Source of the DNA: Microbacterium sp. 10M-3C3 | GTDB lineage: Bacteria; Actinomycetota; Actinomycetes; Actinomycetales; Microbacteriaceae | Length of the DNA stretch: 64,000 nucleotides | Assembly (NCBI RefSeq): GCF_003931875.1 | Contig: NZ_CP034245.1 | Location: 930,001 to 994,000 of the forward strand | Direction: 5' to 3' | Shown: piece after piece, positions 15,632-23,948 of the stretch | How positions within the stretch are numbered: the first letter of the stretch is position 1 | Layout of the letters: the number at the start of each line of letters is the position of its first letter | Position numbers and translations under genes: made by a program | Notes under the pieces: generated by a model | The model's database searches: none | Told to the model about the DNA's origin: nothing | What the model saw: only the letters and a program-made list of their open reading frames with translations

Positions 15632-16345
15632 ATGTCTGAGATCAAGAATGTGGTGCTGGTGCACGGCGCCTTCGCCGACGGCTCCGGCTGGCGGGGCGTG
15701 TACGACGAGCTCACGGCCCGCGGGTACGCGGTGTCGATCGTGCAGAACCCGCTCACCTCCCTCGAGGCCGATGTCGCGGCGACCCGCCGGGTGCTCGACC
15801 GGCAGGACGGCCCGGCGATCCTCGTCGGTCACTCGTGGGGCGGCACGGTGATCACCGAGGCCGGGGTGCATCCGAAGGTCGCCGGCCTCGTGTACGTGTC
15901 GGCGCTCGCGCCCGACCGTGGCGAGACGACGGCGCAGCAGTACGACGGATTCGCGCCGACGCCGGATTTCGTGATCGACGTGGGCGACGACGGCTACGGG
16001 TTCATCGCCCCCGAGAAGTTCGCGATCGGGTTCGCGCACGACGCGAGCGAGGCGGATGCGGCGTTCCTGCGCGACTCGCAGGTGCCGATCGACATGTCCG
16101 TCTTCGCCACGGAGCTGACCGAGGCCGCGTGGCGCGACAAGCCGAGCTGGGCGGTGATCGCCACCGACGATCACGCGTTCGATCAGGCGATGCTGCAGCA
16201 CATGGCGACGCGGATCGGGGCCCGGATCACGAACGTGGCGGCCAGCCATGCCGTGTTCGCCACGCAGCCGCACGTCGTGGCCGAGGTGATCGACGCGGCT
16301 GCGCGTGAAGCGCTCACCGCGCAGGGCGGCCTCGCCGCATCGTGA
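15632..16345 (+). CDS. alpha/beta hydrolase of the MarR islet
   Basis: A 237-aa serine hydrolase fold: oxyanion HG at 11-12, nucleophile Ser68 in GHSWGG, and a late His in ASHAVF. It lacks a signal peptide. Members of this group hydrolyse small esters or lactones, and similar enzymes often accompany MarR/TetR regulators in actinobacteria; the substrate here is unknown. AAGGAAGGGA precedes the ATG. Three dyad operators lie in the upstream 110 bases. Its TGA overlaps the GTG of the second MarR gene. Confidence 0.86.
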   Translation: MSEIKNVVLVHGAFADGSGWRGVYDELTARGYAVSIVQNPLTSLEADVAATRRVLDRQDGPAILVGHSWGGTVITEAGVHPKVAGLVYVSALAPDRGETTAQQYDGFAPTPDFVIDVGDDGYGFIAPEKFAIGFAHDASEADAAFLRDSQVPIDMSVFATELTEAAWRDKPSWAVIATDDHAFDQAMLQHMATRIGARITNVAASHAVFATQPHVVAEVIDAAAREALTAQGGLAAS

Positions 16346-16878
16346 CGCCGCGGAGCGGGCAGGGGAGGGCGGCGGACGACGACGCCGGCGTCCCCCTTGC
16401 CCGCGGCTACCCCTACCGCTCGCGACTCCTCTCGAGCCTGAGCGCGCTCATCCTGCTGTGGGACTCACCCGTGCTGCAGGGTGAGATCCTCGCCCGGTCG
16501 GGGGAGACGATCGATCAGCCGGCGCATGCGGCGCTGCGCCATCTTCTTGCGTGGGGGCCGACGCGGCCGAGCGCCCTGGCTGTCGTGCTCGGAACGGGCG
16601 CGTCGAACGTCAGCAAGATCGTCGGCCGCCTCGAGGCCGACGGGCTCGTCGCTCGGGTCGTCGCCGACGACGACCGGCGCGCGACCGTGATCCGACTGAC
16701 CGAGCGCGGCGAGGGCGCGGCCCACGGTGTCTACGCACTCGGCGACCGCATGATCGCAGAGGTGCTCGAGCACTGGTCGCTCGACGACATACGTCGCTAC
16801 ACGGCGCTCACAGAGCGGTTCGTGAGCGATGCCATCACGTCCACCGCCCGTATGCGCGAGCGCGGACTCCGTCCTTGA
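16342..16878 (+). CDS. MarR-family repressor 2, paralogue of repressor 1
   Basis: A 178-aa winged-helix protein that aligns with the regulator at 13548-14093 almost throughout, including LRHLLAWGP, GTGASNVSKIV in the recognition region and RYTALTERFVSDAI. It starts at GTG 16342 inside the hydrolase stop (GTGA overlap), so it is co-expressed with its likely target gene, a negative feedback layout. Because the recognition helices are nearly identical, both regulators probably read the same dyad; whether they differ in ligand is not visible. Confidence 0.87.
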   Translation: MTPRSGQGRAADDDAGVPLARGYPYRSRLLSSLSALILLWDSPVLQGEILARSGETIDQPAHAALRHLLAWGPTRPSALAVVLGTGASNVSKIVGRLEADGLVARVVADDDRRATVIRLTERGEGAAHGVYALGDRMIAEVLEHWSLDDIRRYTALTERFVSDAITSTARMRERGLRP

Positions 16879-16922
16879 CTGCTCGCGTGGGGCGCGGTCT
16901 CGCTGGGGAGGAGATGTCGTCG

Positions 16923-18119
16923 CTAGGCGTTCGACGGCACCCCCTCGGCTCGCACCCACGGCTCGAAGAAGGCGCGCAGCTCGCGCACGTACAGCTCAGG
17001 CGTCTCGCGCGGCGCGAAGTGCCCGCCGCGCTCGGGACGGGTGACGCGCGCGACGTTCGCCACGCGGTCGAGCCACTCCGGCGGCGGGGTCAGCAGGTCG
17101 CCGGGGAAGAGCGAGAAGCCGGACGGCACCTCCACGCGACGTGCGTGCTCCCACGCCGGGATCGCGGCGTTCGCGCGATACATGCGCATGGCCGGCGTCG
17201 CGCTGTTGGTGAGCCAGGTCGTCGTGACGAGATCGAGCATGGCATCCGCGCTCAACGCCGAGGTCGTCGCCTCGCTCCGATCGCTCCACGCGTGGAGCTT
17301 CTCGACGATCCACGCCGCGAGGCCCACGGGGGAGTCGGCGAGCGCCGCGCCGAGCGTCACGGGCTTCGTGCGGTGCAGCGCGGCGTACGCGCCCTCCTGC
17401 GCGCTCCACTCGGCGGCCCGCCGCATCCACGCCCGCTCGGCGGCGGACAGCGCGGCGGGGTCTCCCGTGTAGACCGGGATGCCCGCGTCCATCCGGTGCA
17501 CCGCGATGACATGCGCGGGGTGATTCAGCGCGATGAAGCGGCCCACGGCGCTGCCGATGTCGCCGCCCGCCACGACATACCGGTCGTAGCCGAGCCGGCG
17601 CATGAGAGCCGCCCACAGCTCCGCGACCTCCATCGAGTTCAGCGGCGATGCCTCGAGCGTGGAGTAACCGAACCCGGGCATCTCCGGCACCACGACGTCG
17701 AAGGCGACACCGTCCTCCCCGGCGGAGGTCAGGGCGTCGACGACCTCGAGATAGCGCCACGCCGAGTCGGGCCATCCGTGGCACAGCAGGAGCGCGGCGC
17801 GTGGCGAGGTCGCGCGCGCGTGGATGAACCGGATGCGCGCGACCGCGCCGCCGTCCGCGGCGCGCCGCGCCGCGACCTCGTGCCACGGATGCCGGGCGAT
17901 CCGCTCCTCGCGCGCCGTCCAGTCGTAGGCACTGCCCCACCGCTCCGCCAGGTCGCGCAGCACGTCGGAATCGGTGCCCTCCGACCACCCCGGAGCGTCG
18001 GCGAGCGCGGGCCAGCGCGTGCGTCGCACCCGTGCGCGCAGGTCGGCGATGTCGTCGGGCGGCGTCGACGGCGTCCACGGATGCGGGTCGCCCAGGATGA
18101 TCCGCGTGCTCGCCGTCAT
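16923..18119 (-). CDS. epoxide hydrolase (EHN domain, alpha/beta fold)
   Basis: A 398-aa protein of the juvenile-hormone/microsomal-type epoxide hydrolase group. The N-terminal EHN segment (DIADLRARVRRTRWP) is followed by HGWP at 114-117, the nucleophile Asp187 in GGDIGS and a C-terminal GGHFAPRE with the catalytic His. It opens epoxides to diols in the cytoplasm. It overlaps the upstream SnoaL-like gene by ATGA, so the two form an operon read from the promoter at about 18566. Confidence 0.88.
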   Translation of the reverse strand: MTASTRIILGDPHPWTPSTPPDDIADLRARVRRTRWPALADAPGWSEGTDSDVLRDLAERWGSAYDWTAREERIARHPWHEVAARRAADGGAVARIRFIHARATSPRAALLLCHGWPDSAWRYLEVVDALTSAGEDGVAFDVVVPEMPGFGYSTLEASPLNSMEVAELWAALMRRLGYDRYVVAGGDIGSAVGRFIALNHPAHVIAVHRMDAGIPVYTGDPAALSAAERAWMRRAAEWSAQEGAYAALHRTKPVTLGAALADSPVGLAAWIVEKLHAWSDRSEATTSALSADAMLDLVTTTWLTNSATPAMRMYRANAAIPAWEHARRVEVPSGFSLFPGDLLTPPPEWLDRVANVARVTRPERGGHFAPRETPELYVRELRAFFEPWVRAEGVPSNA

Positions 18120-18559
18120 GAGGCGTCGGCGGTCTCGAACGGCTCGTAGCAGTCGAACGTCTCGTGGTGCACGATGCGGCCGTCCGTCACGGTGAGCACG
18201 GCCGCGACATGCGCGATGAGCTCCTGCCCTTCGCGGAACGGGCCGGCGGGCATCCCGACCACGCCGCGCCAGGTCGCACGGACGGCGGCGCGCTCGCCGT
18301 CCACGATGACGTCGTGCACGTCGAAGAGCTGTTCGCGCAGCAGCGCCTTGCCTCGGCGGAAGCCGTCGAGCGTCTCCGACAGGTCGCGCGCGGCGCCCCG
18401 CCGCGTGAGAGCGTTCGGATGCTCCACGACCGTCACGTCGGGCGCGAGGAGGGCGCCGAGGTCGCTCTCGGAGGAGGACAGGTCGGAGACGACGGCGTAG
18501 TAGCGGCGAACGAGGTCTGCGACGGCGGTGGCGGCGGGGGTGGGAGTGCTCGTGTTCAT
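18116..18559 (-). CDS. SnoaL-like protein paired with the epoxide hydrolase
   Basis: A 147-aa NTF2-fold protein (VADLVRRYYAVVSD, LLAPDVTVVEHPNALTRRG, and a sheet ending IVHHETFDCYEPFE). Family members include limonene-epoxide-hydrolase-like and isomerase enzymes, so pairing with an epoxide hydrolase suggests work on the same substrate. ATG 18559 is chosen over the upstream ATG because AATACT (18566-18571, minus strand) ends 6 bases away. It diverges from a MarR gene over a CACAAC/GTTGTG site. Confidence 0.8.
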   Translation of the reverse strand: MNTSTPTPAATAVADLVRRYYAVVSDLSSSESDLGALLAPDVTVVEHPNALTRRGAARDLSETLDGFRRGKALLREQLFDVHDVIVDGERAAVRATWRGVVGMPAGPFREGQELIAHVAAVLTVTDGRIVHHETFDCYEPFETADAS

Positions 18560-18572
18560 GCCGGCAGTATTG

Positions 18573-18588
18573 CACAACCAAAGTTGTG
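18573..18588. promoter_or_regulatory. operator CACAAC - CAAA - GTTGTG
   Basis: A perfect 6-bp dyad with four spacer bases lies between the divergent SnoaL/epoxide hydrolase operon and MarR gene 3. It sits between the two -10 hexamers, so one dimer could control both promoters. Its sequence differs from the islet dyad. Confidence 0.6.
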
Positions 18589-18594
18589 TAAACT
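18589..18594 (+). promoter_or_regulatory. leaderless -10 hexamer TAAACT
   Basis: It ends 6 bases before ATG 18601 of MarR gene 3 and abuts the CACAAC/GTTGTG dyad. Confidence 0.6.
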
Positions 18595-18600
18595 AGCCGC

Positions 18601-19101
18601 ATGGCCGAGACGCACGCTGCCGACCCCGCTCCCCGCTCCGCGATCGACCTGGACACCGCGACGCTCCTCTCGCTCGCCGGCGGGCTCGCCGATCGGATCG
18701 TGCTGCAGGCGATGCGGGCCCGAGGTCACCACGTGACGCGGGCGCACGGCTTCATCTTCCAGAGACTCCTCACCGGCGAGCAGTCGATCACGGCGCTCGC
18801 CGCCGACCTGCGCATCACGCAGCAGGGCGCGTCGAAGCACGTGCAGGAACTCGAACGCCTGGGGCTGGTCACCCGACGGACCGACGAGCGTGACAAGCGC
18901 GCACGCGTCGTCGCGCTGACCGACCGGGGGCGCGCCGCGATCGCGCTGGCGCGCGAGGCGCGCGCGGCGTTCGAATCCCACGTCGCCGCCCTCGTCGGCG
19001 TCGAGGAGCTCGCCGCCACGCGCCATGCGCTCGCAGCGGTGCTCGACGACGCCGGGATCACCGCCCACATCGCGGACCGCAGCATCCCGTGGCAGGACTG
19101 A
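18601..19101 (+). CDS. MarR-family regulator 3
   Basis: A 166-aa winged-helix regulator, clearly different from the two islet paralogues. Helix-turn-helix: SITALAADLRITQQGASKHV; wing: DERDKRARVVALTDRGR. The divergent arrangement and intervening dyad suggest it represses the SnoaL/epoxide hydrolase operon and itself. No ribosome site is needed if the transcript is leaderless, as the -10 position implies. Confidence 0.86.
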   Translation: MAETHAADPAPRSAIDLDTATLLSLAGGLADRIVLQAMRARGHHVTRAHGFIFQRLLTGEQSITALAADLRITQQGASKHVQELERLGLVTRRTDERDKRARVVALTDRGRAAIALAREARAAFESHVAALVGVEELAATRHALAAVLDDAGITAHIADRSIPWQD

Positions 19102-19122
19102 CCACCGCGGGCAGCAGCAGCG

Positions 19123-20247
19123 TCACAGCGGCTGCGACAGCGCGGCGAGCGTCTGCCCGATGAGACGCCCGGGTGCCGAGGGATCGGGCGGCCCGTCGGC
19201 GGACTGCTCCCACCGCGACAGCTGCAGCGACGTCTCCACGACGAGCCGCGCACGCTCGAACCGGCGGCTCTCGAGCTCGGTCGCCATCTGCTCGAACGGC
19301 AGACCGGCCGGGGCGAGCTCTCCCAGGACGACCGCGTCTTCGAGCGCGAGACCCGCTCCGTAGGAGATGTGCGGCGTCGTCGTGTGCACGGCATCGCCGA
19401 TGAGCAGGACGTGCCCGGCGTGCCACGGCGGCGGCACGAGCACGTACGTGAGCGCGCGGAAGTCGATCTGCGCCGCATCCGTGAGCTGCTCGATGACCGC
19501 CGGCGCGAAACCGCCGAAGCGCGCCGGCTTCGCGCGGAACACGTCGAGGATCTCGTCGCGCGGCGGGCGCTCTCCGCCGCTCTCGGAGTCGAGCATCCAC
19601 AGGTACAGGCGCCCGTCGGGCAGCGGCACGAGGCCGAGCCGGATGGGGCCGCCGAGCATCATCGTGTAGTGCTCGAGGCCGGGAGGGCAGATCGCCGCGG
19701 CGCGCCAGATGGACTGCCCGGCAGGGGAGAGGGGCGGCGCATCCGGCAACAGGCGGGCCCGCAGCGCCGAGTGCGCGCCGTCGGCACCGACGATCCAGTC
19801 GTACTCGCCCGTCGTGCCGTCGGTGAAGGTGACGGATGCGCCGCCGTCGCCGTCGTCCAGGTCGGCGATCGTCGTGCCGAGCCGCACCGGAACCCCCGCG
19901 CGCTCGACCGCGGCGACCATGACGTCGTGGATCGACTCCCGCGCCATGCCCAGCAGGGGTGCGTCGTCCGGCCCGTTGATGTTGATCTGCGGCATCTGCG
20001 CAACGAGCCGGCCGTCCGGGCCGCACATGTCGATGACGTCGTGCCGGCGACCCACGCGGCGCAGCTCGTCGTAGATCCCGAGCTGCATCGTCGCGCGCTG
20101 CGGCGCGCTCTGCAGGGCGAGCCCGATGCCGCCCGGCCGCCAGTCGTCGGACGCCTCCACGATCTCCGTCTCGACGTTCGCCTGCGACAGGGCCAGCGCC
20201 GCCGCCATGCCGGCGGGGCCGCCGCCGACGATCAACACCTTCGTCAT
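19123..20247 (-). CDS. FAD-dependent aromatic monooxygenase (PHBH type)
   Basis: A 374-aa flavoprotein with GGGPAG at 8-13, GADGAHSALRARLL in the middle and GDAVHTTTPHISYGAG for FAD and NAD(P)H contact, the three-motif pattern of class A flavin hydroxylases. It would hydroxylate an aromatic or polyketide-like ring using NAD(P)H and oxygen. TACGGT ends 7 bases before ATG 20247, fixing the start. It is convergent with MarR gene 3, so shared control is possible but not shown. Confidence 0.85.
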   Translation of the reverse strand: MTKVLIVGGGPAGMAAALALSQANVETEIVEASDDWRPGGIGLALQSAPQRATMQLGIYDELRRVGRRHDVIDMCGPDGRLVAQMPQININGPDDAPLLGMARESIHDVMVAAVERAGVPVRLGTTIADLDDGDGGASVTFTDGTTGEYDWIVGADGAHSALRARLLPDAPPLSPAGQSIWRAAAICPPGLEHYTMMLGGPIRLGLVPLPDGRLYLWMLDSESGGERPPRDEILDVFRAKPARFGGFAPAVIEQLTDAAQIDFRALTYVLVPPPWHAGHVLLIGDAVHTTTPHISYGAGLALEDAVVLGELAPAGLPFEQMATELESRRFERARLVVETSLQLSRWEQSADGPPDPSAPGRLIGQTLAALSQPL

Positions 20248-20482
20248 AAGCCGCACCGTAGCCGGTGGGTGAGCGCGCTCGTAAGCGGGATCTCGCAGCG
20301 CTCCGCGTCGCGACGTCGTGCCCGACCATGTGCGGTTTCCGCACGCCGTGCACGTCCGCCATGATGAGCGCAGGGCCGGAGCACAGCGGGGGCCGGCCGG
20401 TGACGACGAGCACGCGTGCACCGATCGGGGGATCGGGGCCGCACCCGGCTCGCGCCGGTGATCCGCGGGAGAGGAGACTGCG

Positions 20483-21444
20483 GTGTCACAGACGCCCACT
20501 GCTTCGGGAGCGCCCGCGGGCTGGTATCCCGCGACATCGACGGCCACGAGCGCTGGTGGGACGGGGCCGCGTGGACCGAGCACCTACGCGCCGCTCCCGC
20601 GTCCACGACCGCGACGGAGTCGGGCGCGCTTCAGGGGCGCGGCATCCCGGTGTGGGCGGGGGTGCTCATCGGAGTCGTCGCGTTCGGTCTCGTGCTCGGG
20701 GGCGGCGGCATGGTCGCGTTCGCCGGCGCGATCTCGGGGCTGACGGCGGAGCGTGAGGGGTCCGGTGCATCCGGAGTCGGCGAAGCCGAGGCCGCCGAGG
20801 GGATGGCGATCGTGCCCGACGTCATCGGTCTCACGGTCGCGGATGCCCGCGTCGAGCTCGAGGCTGTCGGTCTCGCGATCAAGACCCCCTGGGCCGAGGA
20901 CGACGACATCGTCGCGACGCAGCTGTACTCGCCCGGGCGCGAGCTGGAGCTGGGCACCGAGGTCTTCGTCACCATCGAGCAGCCATTGGAGGGTTCGATC
21001 GACAACCCGCTGCCCGCGGGCTACCCGTTCGGCATCTGGGACGTCGACCCGGACGACCCGTGGGCCACCATCACGATCGCCGTGAAAGACCCGAACGCGG
21101 ATGCGGCGATCGCCGCGGCCAGCGGGCTCAACGACACCGCCCGGCCCGGCCACCACTTCGTCGCGGTGGAATATGTCGTGACCGCCGAGGCGGACGAGCC
21201 GGTGTGGGTGGAAGATCTCGTCGGCGACTGGACGCTGTCGCAGGCCGACGGCGTGCAGATCCCCGCGTCGGACAGCGTCATCGTGATGCCGGACGGCTGG
21301 ACCGCGCCGGCGGACGTCAACGATCTGTACGAAGGGCAGACGGCGTCGGCGGTCGTGCTGTATCAGGTGTCCGACGCGTACACCGGACCGCTTCTGGCGA
21401 GCGCGTACGGCGCGTACGTGAAGGTGGCGCTGCCCGCCGCGTAG
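20483..21444 (+). pseudogene. frameshifted DUF2510 - membrane - PASTA protein
   Basis: The start GTG 20483 (GAGAGGAGA upstream) reads MSQTPTASGAPAGWYP, the usual DUF2510 opening. The rest of the domain (DIDGHERWWDGAAWTEH) is in another frame. An extra two bases near 20534-20541 (cccgcgac where cccgac is expected) explain the break. Downstream the second frame stays open: a transmembrane helix (GVLIGVVAFGLVLGGGGMV), a PASTA-like domain (IVPDVIGLTVADARVELEAVG and on) and a C-terminal beta-rich domain to 21444. It may be a real mutation or a base-calling error. Confidence 0.7.
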
Positions 21445-21497
21445 CGCAGACACTGTCGTGTGGCGATGGGTCTGCTCGCCGACGCTACGGCTGGCAC

Positions 21498-22580
21498 TCA
21501 CACGTACCGCTTTACGGCCTCTCGGATCGCGTCGGCGTGCAGGTAGATGTCATCCAAGCCGTCAATTGGGTGCCGCATCTCGAGTTTGTTCTCGTCCAGC
21601 AAACCGAGGTATTTCTGTCGACCGTTGAAGTGCAGACGAGCGATCGGCTTTCGGTTGTTGTCGTCGAGAAGCACAGCGAAGTAGCTCTTCGCATCGCGTT
21701 GCGTGATGCGTTGCGGCTTCGTGACCCCACAAGCGATCGCCTTGACGATCTGATAGCCCTCGAGTTCCTCCAGCGTTGTTTCGATCTCGGTATCCCGATC
21801 GAGATCTCCGACCGCCACAGGCTCGCTGGTGAGTTGTGCAGCATCTGTAGCTGGGACACTGATTCCCGCACCGAGTGCTGTCTTGAGTCGGTCATTGACG
21901 CTCTCAGTGAGGAACTGACGCGACGCTTTCGTCACGAGGCCCGTAAATTGCTCGCGAACACGCGAGGTGTACGCGCCGTCGTACACACGTTGCGCGAAGA
22001 ACTTGATCCATTCATCACTTGGCTCGCGGAATTGAGTCGCGATCTCGCGCTTCAGGGCGCCAACATACTTCAGTTCCTCCGCGGCGCTGATGATCGACTC
22101 CAAATCGAAGTTCGCTTTGCTCAGCTTTTGCACTTCGGGCAGGAGCGTCTCATCGACATCAAGGAGGTCTAGCACCAAGAATGGCTTGGCGTCCATGCGG
22201 TTTGGGGCGTCGAGATCCGTAAAGAACTGCCATACCACGCCATTGGTTAGGGCGGCTATGCGGGCATTGGTCGTCGAGAAGTAGCGGAAGAGTTGCGACG
22301 CGTGTTCGATCTTCGGTGCGCCCGTTGACGCTTTGCATTCGATCAGGATCTGGACCTCGCCGTCGCGCATGATGGCGTAGTCGACCTTCTCACCCCTCTT
22401 TATCCCGACGTCTGCGGTGAACTCGGGCACCACCTCAAGCGGATCGAAAACGTCGTAACCCAGAATCGTCGAGATGAACGGCATGACGAACGCATTTTTC
22501 GTCGCCTCCTCGGTGCCGATCGCTGCTGCCTGATTGGTGACCTTTGTCGCGAGTGCCGCAACGCGATCATGAAACTCCAT
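21498..22580 (-). CDS. stand-alone type I restriction (HsdR N-terminal-like) nuclease
   Basis: A 360-aa protein with the PD-(D/E)xK nuclease core seen at the N-terminus of HsdR: Asp68, Glu81 and Lys83 (KVDYAIM then ILIECKAS) followed by QLFRYF and ALTNGVVWQFFTDL. There is no helicase domain, and no HsdM or HsdS nearby. G+C is visibly lower than the neighbours (32 of 60 in 21541-21600) with A/T-ending codons, a sign of transfer. GGGGGGA precedes ATG 22580. It sits just past the 3' end of a tRNA-like sequence. Defence or mobile-element function is inferred. Confidence 0.78.
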   Translation of the reverse strand: MEFHDRVAALATKVTNQAAAIGTEEATKNAFVMPFISTILGYDVFDPLEVVPEFTADVGIKRGEKVDYAIMRDGEVQILIECKASTGAPKIEHASQLFRYFSTTNARIAALTNGVVWQFFTDLDAPNRMDAKPFLVLDLLDVDETLLPEVQKLSKANFDLESIISAAEELKYVGALKREIATQFREPSDEWIKFFAQRVYDGAYTSRVREQFTGLVTKASRQFLTESVNDRLKTALGAGISVPATDAAQLTSEPVAVGDLDRDTEIETTLEELEGYQIVKAIACGVTKPQRITQRDAKSYFAVLLDDNNRKPIARLHFNGRQKYLGLLDENKLEMRHPIDGLDDIYLHADAIREAVKRYV

Positions 22581-22735
22581 CGATTCCCCCCGCTGAGTTG
22601 CCTGGATGGAGAATACAAGCGGACGCAGCACGGAAGCGCAGATTTGGATTGCGTGTCCCACCGACGATGCGCGCTGCATGGCAGCCGCGGAGGGAGGTGA
22701 GCGCGAAGCTGGAGCCGTCGAACGATGACAGGCAC
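22581..22735. other. gap between nuclease gene and tRNA-like sequence
   Basis: It holds the nuclease promoter and ribosome site (minus strand). I see no open frame with host-like codon use and no clear attachment repeat. Confidence 0.4.
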
Positions 22736-22811
22736 TGGACGCGACGGCGGGAGTCGAACCCGCTGCACCACCGGATATGAGCCGGGGCCCGGGGCCACCC
22801 GGATCGCCGCG
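22736..22811 (-). tRNA. tRNA-like gene with CAT anticodon (Met/Ile2), degenerate D arm
   Basis: Read on the minus strand, 76 bases fold as a tRNA. The acceptor CGCGGCG pairs with CGTCGCG (one G-U), the anticodon loop is CTCATAT on a 4-bp stem plus a C-T mismatch, the T arm is GCGGG-TTCGACT-CCCGC, and an encoded CCA ends at 22736. The D arm is unusually short (CCGG-GTGGCC-CCGG). C1-G72 pairing argues against an initiator. It may be a functional odd tRNA-Met, a tRNA-Ile2 or an element-borne tRNA; a tRNA search is needed to decide. Confidence 0.6.
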
Positions 22812-22951
22812 ATATGCCGCCCACGGTAGCCCGCGATCGAGGACCATGGCGGCGATGTGACCGCGCGTTTCCGCGGATGACGCCGAGTGTTACGCCACTG
22901 CATCCGGAGCCGGAGAAGCCGGGCGTGTCGTCGGCATCGTCCCGGCACTAC

Positions 22952-22957
22952 TAGCGT
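22952..22957 (+). promoter_or_regulatory. leaderless -10 hexamer TAGCGT
   Basis: It ends 6 bases before ATG 22964. Confidence 0.6.
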
Positions 22958-22963
22958 GGCTCT

Positions 22964-23911
22964 ATGGCGACGACGGCTCGACGCAGCGCGGTGGCGCTGT
23001 CGACCCTCGCCGCGCTGCTCCTTCTCGGCGCGATCGTCGGTGCCGTCGCGGCGTCCGGCCCTCCGGCGCCGCCCCCCGCCCGCGCCGACCCGGCCATCGC
23101 GTGGGCGGCCGGCGGGCTGCTCGTGCTCGCGCTCGCGTGGGTCGTGATCGGTGCGCTCGCGGCGCGCACGCGCGTGGTCGGCAAGCCCGGCGCGGCTGCC
23201 GCACGGGCCACGTGGCTCGCCGCCACGCGGCCCTGGCGCGCCCGCGAGTCGACGCTCGGCATGCTGCCGCTCGATCGCTGGCTGCTCCTCCTCGTGCCCG
23301 GCGCTCTCCTCGTCGCGACGCGCGCACTGCAGACCCGGTTCGCCGGCCTGCTGCACATCGTCGTCGTGCTGAGCGCGTGGGTCGCGTTCGCGATCGTCGC
23401 GCGCGTGCTGCTCGGCCGCCGATCGCCGTTCCCGCTCCTGGCCGCGGTCGGCGGTGTGCTGGTGTTCCGCTGCATCCTCGTGCTTGCGGCCCTCGTGTTC
23501 GCGCCGGGCGGCGGGTGGTTCGCGTGGTGGGGGCGACCGCTCGGACGCGGTAGCTTCATCGCGGTCGCGGTCGCGCTGTTCCTGTGGATGATCGTGGCCG
23601 CGGGCTGGGCGCTCGCCGCGCAGCTCGGGGGAAGGCGGGCGATCGGGGTGGTCGCGGCCGGACTCGGCGCGGCCGTCGCCATCCCCGCCGCCGCGGTCGC
23701 GGTGCTCGGACCCGGCGACGTGCTCGCCGCCTGGAACGCGCATGTGGGGCTCATCCCGTGGGGCGTCGCGCGGATGCGGGATGCCGCCGCATCCGCGGGT
23801 GCGATCGAGGCGCTCGCCATCTCGACCGCGGTGGGCGGTGTGGTGCTCGCGGTGCTCGGCGCAACCCTCGCCCTTTCGAGGCGTACCGAAAGGGCGCCCG
23901 CAATACACTGA
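22964..23911 (+). CDS. polytopic membrane protein of unknown function
   Basis: A 315-aa very hydrophobic protein with about seven to eight predicted transmembrane segments (first: VALSTLAALLLLGAIVGAV; others around 45-65, 100-120, 125-150, 160-180, 200-220, 225-250 and 285-305). No catalytic motif stands out. The leaderless promoter fixes the start. I do not recognise the family. Confidence 0.75.
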   Translation: MATTARRSAVALSTLAALLLLGAIVGAVAASGPPAPPPARADPAIAWAAGGLLVLALAWVVIGALAARTRVVGKPGAAAARATWLAATRPWRARESTLGMLPLDRWLLLLVPGALLVATRALQTRFAGLLHIVVVLSAWVAFAIVARVLLGRRSPFPLLAAVGGVLVFRCILVLAALVFAPGGGWFAWWGRPLGRGSFIAVAVALFLWMIVAAGWALAAQLGGRRAIGVVAAGLGAAVAIPAAAVAVLGPGDVLAAWNAHVGLIPWGVARMRDAAASAGAIEALAISTAVGGVVLAVLGATLALSRRTERAPAIH

Positions 23912-23948
23912 CCTCGGGAGCGCGATCCCGCGCCCGGAAGGGTCGATC

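Noticed and set aside
21492..22736. GGCACT at 21492-21497 and 22731-22736 as attachment-site repeats around the nuclease gene
   Set aside because: Six bases are too short to mean anything in this sequence, and the copies do not extend into the tRNA-like arm.
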